The notes beneath the pieces were generated by a model. That model ran no database searches. It was not told the DNA's origin and saw only the letters and a program-made list of their open reading frames with translations. A program made the position numbers and the translations under genes. From Nitrospirota bacterium (lineage in GTDB: Bacteria > Nitrospirota > UBA9217), in the NCBI GenBank assembly GCA_017885365.1, contig JAFNGD010000198.1, positions 6,277 to 12,375 of the forward strand: DNA of 6,099 nucleotides, written 5' to 3'. Shown one piece after another: positions 1-4,274 of the stretch (position 1 is its first letter; the number at the start of each line of letters is the position of its first letter).

Positions 1-70
1 ACGTGCTCTTTCAGGACAACGCGGTTTTTCCGGCCCCAGGGCAACAATATTCTTTCCCTTGCCGTCCGCC

Positions 71-99
71 TTGAAAAGCGGTCCTCTCTGTGCTATAAA
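71..99 (+). promoter_or_regulatory. sigma70-type promoter of the STAS-like gene
   Basis: A -35 box TTGAAA (71-76) is followed after exactly 17 bases by a -10 box TATAAA (94-99). TG at 91-92, one base before the -10, makes it an extended -10. The predicted transcription start is about 105-107, giving a 5' leader of some 17 bases that just holds the ribosome binding site. This is the best promoter match in the window; use in vivo is inferred. Confidence 0.7.
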
Positions 100-109
100 G
101 CCTTACGTC

Positions 110-115
110 AGGAGG
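110..115 (+). promoter_or_regulatory. strong Shine-Dalgarno of the STAS-like gene
   Basis: AGGAGG lies 7 bases before the ATG at 123, an ideal spacing. It fixes this start. It also contrasts with the other three genes of the window, which have weak or no Shine-Dalgarno sequences. Confidence 0.8.
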
Positions 116-122
116 CCAGCGC

Positions 123-482
123 ATGGAACGGGTACAGTTCATCCAGCACAAGGGGAAGAAGATCCTGCATCTCAACTTCGCGGACTGCACGTCCGACGAG
201 GTCCTGCAGGTCATCGAGATATCCAAGGCAGCCATCCGGACCCAGTCCCCCCGGTCCGTGCTCACGCTTACCGATGTGACGAACACCGCCTTCAACAGCC
301 AGGTGTCCGAGGCCATGAAGAAGTTCGTGGTCCACAACAAACCCTATGTCGTTGCCGCCGCCGTGGTGGGCGTGACCGGCCTCAGGCAGATCATCTTCAA
401 TGCCGTCATGAAGTTCAGCGGCAGGAAGCTCACCGCCTTCGACACTCTCGCCGAGGCAAAGGACTGGCTCGCTGCGCAGTAG
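123..482 (+). CDS. STAS/SEC14-like (SpoIIAA-like) domain protein
   Basis: This is a 119-residue, single-domain cytoplasmic protein with no signal peptide or membrane segment. Residues 3-19 form an opening strand-turn-strand (VQFIQHKGKKILHLNF). A helix at about 24-40 (DEVLQVIEISKAAI), a strand with SVLTLTDVTNT (45-55), a helix (VSEAMKKFV), the strand YVVAAAVVG and a final helix (LAEAKDWL) follow. The alternating strand/helix order, the length and the C-terminal FDTLAEAKDWL style match small bacterial STAS/SEC14 or SpoIIAA-like proteins as I recall them. The region DVTNT sits where anti-sigma-antagonist STAS proteins carry a phosphorylated Ser/Thr, but a phospho-site cannot be claimed. No kinase or anti-sigma partner lies nearby, so its partner and role are unknown. 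It appears to be transcribed alone and faces the downstream gene convergently. Confidence 0.72.
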   Translation: MERVQFIQHKGKKILHLNFADCTSDEVLQVIEISKAAIRTQSPRSVLTLTDVTNTAFNSQVSEAMKKFVVHNKPYVVAAAVVGVTGLRQIIFNAVMKFSGRKLTAFDTLAEAKDWLAAQ

Positions 483-610
483 CCCCGGACACACTGCCAT
501 CCTCACTTCATCACAACGCTTTTAGACGCGGAAAACTCAGATTAACATCCTGATAAAAGCGGACGAAGTCTAAGGCAAAACATTTCCTGCCGGGTAAACA
601 GCCAGTCAAG

Positions 611-651
611 AATAAATCCGCCTTTATCCGACCCTTATCCGATTTTATCCG
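611..651. repeat. 10-11 bp periodic ATCCG array in the convergent spacer
   Basis: The pentamer ATCCG occurs four times, ending at 620, 630, 641 and 651, usually preceded by TTT or TT. The periods are 10, 11 and 10 bases, close to one DNA turn. A degenerate reverse-complement version (GATAAAAGCGGA) lies upstream near 552-563. The rest of the 218-base spacer between the two convergent stop codons holds no gene that I can support. The array resembles the one at 4171-4200. Confidence 0.6.
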
Positions 652-655
652 CCTG

Positions 656-678
656 TCCCCGAGAGATTCAGTCGGGGA
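656..678. other. stem-loop between convergent genes
   Basis: TCCCCGA (656-662) and TCGGGGA (672-678) form a perfect 7-bp stem around a 9-base loop. It lies 22 bases beyond the stop codon of the minus-strand oxidoreductase, where a terminator is expected. Neither strand has a T-run after the stem, so it is not a standard intrinsic terminator. It might stabilise a 3' end or weakly end transcription in both directions. Confidence 0.45.
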
Positions 679-700
679 TGTCAAATGTCGTTCTAAGATT

Positions 701-2299
701 CTACAGCTCCTGGCCCTTCGGTGGTATCATGCCCATAGCCCGCTCGGCCAGCGCCGCGATGGTGAGCGACGGGTTCACGCCCGGGTTCGCCGATACCGCT
801 GACCCGTCGCAGATGTACAAGTCCTTATAGCCGAACACGCGGTTGCCGCTGTCGATGACCCCTTCGTTCCGGTCCCTGCCCATCACCGCACCGCCCAGGA
901 TGTGCGCCGTCGTCGGAATGCCGAGCAGCGTCTCGGAAAGCAGCACCATGGGTTTGCCGTTCACGATCCGGGCGTAGTGCTCCGCCAGTTCTTGCGCCTC
1001 GGGGATGAACGCCGTGGGAGGCTCGCCGCGGTCCTGTTCGGACCGCAGGCCGCACCGCCCGGCAGCGAGCCGCAAGGTGCTGTCGATGGTGCGCATGAAA
1101 AGCAGGATCTGCGTTTTCTCCGCCCAGTTACCGACGAGGTAGACTCTCAAATTTTCGACCGGATGTCGGGCAAGGTCGTAGAGCATCTTCGCGATGCGCG
1201 TGACCACGCTCCTGCCCTGGACCAGGGGCGCCATGAACAGCCGCCAGAACCCCGATCCCGACGGGTAACGCACCGGTTCGAGGAAACTGTGCTCGTCTGT
1301 TTGTAGTATTGACCCGATGGCGACGCCGTCGGAGAACTTCGTGGCGTTGTCAAAGGTCATGACGCCCATGAGGCTCTCGGAGTTCGTCCGCACCCCGTGG
1401 CCGACGCGTTCCGAGAGCTCGGGCAGGGACGACTTCCCGAGCCTCGCCAGGAGCTTCACCGTGCCGAGCACCCCGCCGCTGAACACCACGCCGCGGCAGG
1501 TGGCGGACCCTTTCCTCCCGATCCAAGCGGTCGATGATCGCCACGTGACACGGTATCCCTCAGACCCGTCCGCCCTTCCCAGGGGCGTCACGTCCACAGC
1601 CTCTGATTCCGGCAGGACCATCGCGCCTATGCCTTCGGCAAGGGGAAGATAGTTCTTATCCAGCGTGTTCTTGGCATTGAAGCGGCAGCCCACCATGCAG
1701 CCGCCGCAGAAGTTGCATCCCGCCCGCTCGGGCCCCTTTCCGTTGAAGTAGGGGTCGGGCACCGTCACCTCCGCCTCGCCGAAGAACACCGCTATCGTCG
1801 TCGGGCCGAACCTGCCTGCCTGCCCTCTGTCCCCGGCGAGTTCTTCCAGCGCCCGGTCGCCGGGCTCAAGGCGCGGGTTCGGCACAGCGCCGAGCATCCG
1901 TAGTACGGTCTGATAATGCGGGGCAAGTTCCCGCTCCCAGTCTGCAAGCCCGGCCCAGGAACCGGAGCGGAAGAATTCCCCCGGAGGGACCTGCAGCACG
2001 TTGGCATACACAAGGGATCCACCGCCCACGCCCACGCCGGAGAGCACTGTGAGGTGTCGGAACAGAGTGATGCGGAAGAACCCGAAGAACCGCAGGGCCG
2101 GGACCCATAGCCACTTCCGGATGTTCCAGTTCCGCTTCGGGAAGTCCTTCGCCGACAGCCGCCTTCCCTTTTCGAGCACCAGCACCCGGTAGCCCTTTTC
2201 GGACAAGCGCAGCGCCGCCACCGAGCCGCCGAAGCCGGAGCCTATGACAATGTAGTCATGATCATATTGCCGCCCTGAGGTCGTCATACAGGCTGTCAT
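701..2299 (-). CDS. GMC-family FAD oxidoreductase, cholesterol-oxidase-like
   Basis: The 532-residue product is a flavoenzyme of the glucose-methanol-choline family, in the bacterial ChoD-like branch. It probably oxidises an alcohol or sterol-like substrate; the true substrate is unknown. A Rossmann FAD motif GSGFGG is at residues 20-25, with the strand RVLVLEKG ending in the ribose-binding Glu. The second GMC signature is SGVGVGGGSLVYAN at 87-100. Residues 195-205 hold Cys in the spacing C-x2-C-x2-C-x3-C, followed by the family-typical AKNTLDKNYL. The C-terminal domain has AHILGGAVMG and VNPSLTIAALAERAM; His466 and Asn509 fit the usual GMC His/Asn active-site pair. No signal peptide is seen, but residues 62-80 are strongly hydrophobic and may associate with the membrane. 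The ATG at 2299 is preceded by GGTGA at a 4-base gap. An in-frame ATG at 2287 is the alternative. A longer frame reaches 2437 but would be translated from repeat sequence, so I reject it. Confidence 0.88.
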   Translation of the reverse strand: MTACMTTSGRQYDHDYIVIGSGFGGSVAALRLSEKGYRVLVLEKGRRLSAKDFPKRNWNIRKWLWVPALRFFGFFRITLFRHLTVLSGVGVGGGSLVYANVLQVPPGEFFRSGSWAGLADWERELAPHYQTVLRMLGAVPNPRLEPGDRALEELAGDRGQAGRFGPTTIAVFFGEAEVTVPDPYFNGKGPERAGCNFCGGCMVGCRFNAKNTLDKNYLPLAEGIGAMVLPESEAVDVTPLGRADGSEGYRVTWRSSTAWIGRKGSATCRGVVFSGGVLGTVKLLARLGKSSLPELSERVGHGVRTNSESLMGVMTFDNATKFSDGVAIGSILQTDEHSFLEPVRYPSGSGFWRLFMAPLVQGRSVVTRIAKMLYDLARHPVENLRVYLVGNWAEKTQILLFMRTIDSTLRLAAGRCGLRSEQDRGEPPTAFIPEAQELAEHYARIVNGKPMVLLSETLLGIPTTAHILGGAVMGRDRNEGVIDSGNRVFGYKDLYICDGSAVSANPGVNPSLTIAALAERAMGMIPPKGQEL

Positions 2300-2327
2300 T
2301 CTATCACCCGCGCAAGTTCTTTGCCAA
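2298..2327 (-). promoter_or_regulatory. candidate promoter overlapping the oxidoreductase start
   Basis: On the minus strand, TTGGCA (2327-2322) is followed after 18 bases by TAGAAT (2303-2298), with TGA directly before it as an extended -10. The predicted start of transcription is near 2291. This overlaps the ATG at 2299, so if it is used, translation would begin at the ATG at 2287 with a leader of about 4 bases. The same stretch also supplies the GGTGA that could serve as Shine-Dalgarno for 2299, so both readings cannot hold for one transcript. Confidence 0.4.
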
Positions 2328-2381
2328 GAGGAAAGACGCAAGCCATTGCCTTTCAAGAACTTCCTGCATCCCAGTGAATCA

Positions 2382-2460
2382 AGGAGCGAGCAACGGCATA
2401 CTGCATGCTTAGCACAGTGGAGCACCGCGTTGCCCAAAAAAGAGAATCGTTTTTTTCTGC
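2382..2460 (+). repeat. 80-bp direct repeat, copy 1
   Basis: This matches 2898-2977 in the same orientation, with 73 of 80 aligned positions identical, six substitutions and a one-base gap. It begins AGGAGCGAGCAACGG, contains ACTGCATGCTTAGCACAG, and ends in an A6 run, a short purine-rich stretch and a T7 run. It begins 82 bases upstream of the oxidoreductase start. The sequence just before it (2364-2391) also matches the edge of the structured repeat at 2611-2730. No open frame is preserved between the copies, so it is non-coding. Confidence 0.85.
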
Positions 2461-2610
2461 ACTCCGGTTCTCAGATCCACGCAGGCATGCCAGGTTGTCT
2501 GCTGTTTAACCTGCAACTTAGGCCACTCATGTGCGCTTACGCTGCGCACGCGCAGGCATGATCTATGATTGGCCGATCCTGTTCCCAGGGCATGCTTGTG
2601 TGTGGACCTG
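2461..2610. other. non-coding spacer with short palindromes
   Basis: I see no gene here. It contains GTGCGC/GCGCAC (2531-2536 and 2544-2549, 7-base loop) and CAGGTT/AACCTG (2491-2496 and 2508-2513, 11-base loop). The word GCAGGCATG occurs twice (near 2481 and 2552). The stems are short and lack a T-run, so no terminator is called. Confidence 0.4.
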
Positions 2611-2730
2611 TTGAAGCTCCCTAAAGTAATCTGCATGGAGCTTCGATCCTCAGGGTCGTTCCTTAATTCTAATCGCTCGCTGAGCCCCAAACTGCGGGGC
2701 TGAGCTCACTCCTGGATTCACGGGATGCAG
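2611..2730 (-). repeat. structured dispersed repeat, copy 1 (inverted)
   Basis: Read on the minus strand, the parts come in this order: GTGAATCCAG, GAGC, a hairpin with AGCCCC/GGGGCT arms (2683-2701 on the plus strand), the linker GAGCGATTAGAATTAA, TGAGGATC, and a second hairpin. The second hairpin has perfect 8-bp arms GAAGCTCC/GGAGCTTC (2613-2620 and 2637-2644) and a 16-base loop, and the element ends GGGAGCTTCAA. The same modules in the same order form 3988-4103 on the plus strand. The first 27 bases (2730 to 2704) also match 2364-2391. No coding capacity is apparent. Confidence 0.7.
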
Positions 2731-2897
2731 GGGCTTTTGGAACTGCAATAACCAAGGTCGCTGTTGCCTTTTCCCAACCCGGGCAGCTCGGCTGCGACGA
2801 CTGTGCGTGACGCATGCCCTTACACGGATCGAACAGGAGCCGACCCCAACGCAGCGCGTCCGCAGGGGAAGCGCTGCAGGGAATGCAAGATCAGGAT
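2731..2897. other. non-coding spacer with a GC-rich stem-loop
   Basis: No gene is supported here. GCAGCGC (2851-2857) and GCGCTGC (2871-2877) form a perfect 7-bp stem with a 13-base loop, 20 bases before the second 80-bp repeat copy. Smaller palindromes are TGCGT-G-ACGCA (2804-2814) and GCAG/CTGC (2783-2795). Their function is unknown; they may be remains of more dispersed repeats. Confidence 0.4.
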
Positions 2898-2977
2898 AGG
2901 AGCGAGCAACGGCATACTGCATGCTTAGCACAGCGGAGCCACCGGGCTGCCCAAAAAAGAGAATTGCTTTTTTCTGT
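2898..2977 (+). repeat. 80-bp direct repeat, copy 2
   Basis: This is the second copy of the repeat at 2382-2460, in the same direction, 516 bases downstream. It ends 85 bases before the start of the universal stress protein gene. The A6 and T6 runs and the first 36 bases are fully conserved; the differences lie in the middle and at the 3' edge. The upstream flank (ATGCAAGATCAGGAT) is only loosely like the flank of copy 1, so the shared unit probably begins near 2898. Confidence 0.85.
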
Positions 2978-3027
2978 GGCCGGCGTCACTGTTGTGCAAG
3001 GGGATGTCATCGCCTGCATGGCCTGCA

Positions 3028-3056
3028 TTGCACAAATGGCCTTCCGGTGCTATCCT
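3028..3056 (+). promoter_or_regulatory. promoter of the universal stress protein gene, apparently leaderless
   Basis: TTGCAC (3028-3033), a 17-base spacer and TATCCT (3051-3056) with TG at 3048-3049 form an extended -10 promoter. The expected transcription start, seven bases past the -10, is 3063, the A of the ATG. No Shine-Dalgarno precedes the ATG, which fits a leaderless mRNA. A tandem word GCCTGCAT (3012-3019 and 3021-3028, period 9) abuts and slightly overlaps the -35 and might be a regulator site. Confidence 0.55.
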
Positions 3057-3062
3057 TGAACC

Positions 3063-3899
3063 ATGTACCGCAAGGTCCTCGCCGCCGTGAACGAGCATGT
3101 GAACTCCGAAGTGGCCGCCCGCTACGCCAAGCACCTGGCCCGGGCCGCCGGGGCCAAGCTCTACCTCTGCTCCGTCCGGCAGCCGGGACAAACGGAGGCG
3201 GCCTTCGAACTCGCCCGGGACGCAGCGAAGCGCCTCCAGCACTGCGCGCGGGAACTGGACGTCGATGCCGAGTGCAGGTTCGAGACAGGCGATCCCGTCG
3301 AGAGGATCCGCGCGATCGTCCTCGCCGAGGGCATCGACCTCTTCTTCACCGCGACACGCCGGGAGGACGTGAATCACCGGCTCATCAAGGGAGGCACCAC
3401 GGCGCGGAGGCTCCTGCCCGGCCTCCCCTGCTCCGTGGCGCTCGTCCGTGTCGTGCACATGGGCAGGATCCATCCCCGGGAAATCCTTGTCGCCCTCAAG
3501 AAGGAGATCGATCACATCCCCGAGCGCTCCGAGTTCACCGCCCTGCTGGCCAAGGCCTTCGAGGCCAGGGTCCATCTCTTCCATGTGACCAGGCCTGTGA
3601 AGAAGTTCTTCCATGGTGAGATGGACCTGACCCCCGTGGAATGGGAGGAGAAGGTCCCGCCCGATATGTCCCGTTTCATCAGCCACCTTGACGGCTACGG
3701 CGTGGAGCATGAGAAGCGGCTTTCGCCGGGCAAGGCGGAGAAGAGCATCACCATCGAGGCCGCTTCCCGCAGACGGGACCTCATCATCATGGGCGCCAGC
3801 GAACGGGGCATCATTGACCATATCCTGCGCCGGGCACCGGTGGAGGAAGTCCTGCGGGAAACGCCCTGCAACCTCATCATCCTGAAGCCTGAGGAGTGA
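3063..3899 (+). CDS. tandem-domain universal stress protein (UspA family)
   Basis: The 278-residue cytoplasmic protein has two Usp folds, about 1-131 and 136-276, roughly twice the length of a single-domain Usp. Domain 1 opens YRKVLAAVNEHVNSEVAARYA, with AKLYLCSV as the second strand, and ends GGTTARRLLPGLPCSVALVRV-like (110-130). Domain 2 opens ILVALKKEID and ends MGASERGIIDHIL, then APVEEVLRETPCNLIILKP. Usp proteins that bind ATP usually carry G-x2-G-x9-G-S/T and an Asp at the end of strand 1. Here domain 1 keeps the late GGT but lacks the early glycines and has Asn (residue 10) for Asp. Domain 2 keeps G244 and G249, but has RRAP where GS is expected and Lys for Asp. Nucleotide binding is therefore doubtful. 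The start fits the first beta strand and the promoter. The molecular role is unknown; family members support stress survival. Confidence 0.9.
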   Translation: MYRKVLAAVNEHVNSEVAARYAKHLARAAGAKLYLCSVRQPGQTEAAFELARDAAKRLQHCARELDVDAECRFETGDPVERIRAIVLAEGIDLFFTATRREDVNHRLIKGGTTARRLLPGLPCSVALVRVVHMGRIHPREILVALKKEIDHIPERSEFTALLAKAFEARVHLFHVTRPVKKFFHGEMDLTPVEWEEKVPPDMSRFISHLDGYGVEHEKRLSPGKAEKSITIEAASRRRDLIIMGASERGIIDHILRRAPVEEVLRETPCNLIILKPEE

Positions 3900-3910
3900 C
3901 GAGAAGACTG

Positions 3911-3942
3911 ACACGGTGACACGGAGACGCGGGGACGGGGAG
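3911..3942. repeat. 8-bp periodic array downstream of the stress protein gene
   Basis: Four head-to-tail 8-base units resemble ACACGGAG, decaying from left to right to more G-rich forms. It starts 11 bases after the stop codon. Read on the minus strand the unit is CTCCGTGT, similar to the unit of the opposite-facing array at 4229-4252. Confidence 0.6.
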
Positions 3943-3987
3943 AAACAACAATACTCTTTACTCTTTGAACAAGAATTTCACGAATGG

Positions 3988-4103
3988 GATGAATCCAGAA
4001 GCGAGCGTATTCCCCGTAGCTTGCTGCGGGGTTAGTGAGCGATTAAAATAAATACTACCTTGAGAATCGAAGATTCCCGATAGCTTGCTGCAGGGAGCTT
4101 CAA
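3988..4103 (+). repeat. structured dispersed repeat, copy 2
   Basis: The modules in order are GATGAATCCAG, AGCGAGC, hairpin 1, the linker GTGAGCGATTAAAATAAA, TGAGAATC, and hairpin 2 ending GGGAGCTTCAA. Hairpin 1 is CCCCGTAG/CTGCGGGG (4012-4019 and 4024-4031) with loop CTTG and one G-T pair. Hairpin 2 (4076-4095) is a degenerate relative sharing TAGCTTGCTGC, so the unit also holds an internal direct duplication (4009-4031 and 4073-4095). It is the inverted counterpart of 2611-2730. Bases 3943-3987 and 4104-4170 around it hold only minor repeats (tandem AATTCTCA at 4127-4142, stem CACGA/TCGTG at 4107-4120). Confidence 0.7.
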
Positions 4104-4170
4104 TGGCACGAATTATCGTGATTCCGAATTCTCAAATTCTCATGTATCTTCCTGCACTACCGTAGTAAAC

Positions 4171-4200
4171 CGTGTTTATCCGTGTTTATCCGTGGTTATT
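4171..4200 (+). repeat. 10-bp tandem array
   Basis: Three 10-base units CGTGTTTATC are present: two exact, the third changed to CGTGGTTATT. The core TTTATCCG also appears with 10-11 base spacing at 611-651. A 9-base near-repeat beginning CATGTTG (4201-4218) follows directly. Confidence 0.75.
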
Positions 4201-4228
4201 CATGTTGTTCATGTTGCATTTCGCTTCT

Positions 4229-4252
4229 CTCTGTGCCTCTGTGTCTCTGTGG
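4229..4252 (+). repeat. 8-bp tandem array upstream of the P-type ATPase
   Basis: CTCTGTG occurs three times at an exact 8-base period, with a variable eighth base (C, T, G). It ends 22 bases before the ATPase start codon and so lies where a promoter or leader would be. It is the opposite-facing relative of 3911-3942. Confidence 0.75.
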
Positions 4253-4274
4253 CAGCCGTTAATGTCCTGATACC

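Noticed and set aside
656..678. Intrinsic terminator for the oxidoreductase or the STAS-like gene
   Set aside because: The stem is good but no T-run follows on either strand, so it is listed only as a stem-loop.
2300..2437. A 46-residue N-terminal extension of the oxidoreductase
   Set aside because: It would be encoded partly by the 80-bp repeat, has Cys-rich low-similarity composition, and precedes the FAD motif by far more than family members need.
2428..2458. A6 and T7 runs in the 80-bp repeat read as a terminator hairpin
   Set aside because: The possible stem is only A-T pairs with no GC-rich part, so it would be too weak; the same holds for the second copy.
2409..2931. Two 93-residue minus-strand frames and short plus-strand frames in the divergent spacer
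   Set aside because: They consist largely of repeat sequence, have no good start signals, and the one-base gap between repeat copies breaks any shared frame.
2382..2977. CRISPR-like direct repeats
   Set aside because: There are only two copies, about 80 bp long and 437 bases apart, with differences between them. No regular spacers or cas genes are present.
2921..3619. A 232-residue plus-strand frame overlapping the stress protein gene
   Set aside because: It is out of frame with the Usp, rich in Arg/Pro/Gly, and begins inside the second 80-bp repeat copy.
2925..3914. A 329-residue open frame on the minus strand
   Set aside because: It lies antisense to the universal stress protein gene, which has clear domain structure. 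Long antisense frames are expected in GC-rich DNA, and its C-terminus is translated from repeat sequence.
4260..4265. TAATGT as a -10 box giving a leaderless ATPase transcript
   Set aside because: The spacing to the ATG would fit, but there is no acceptable -35 box at 16-18 bases and no TG extension, so the match is too weak to call.
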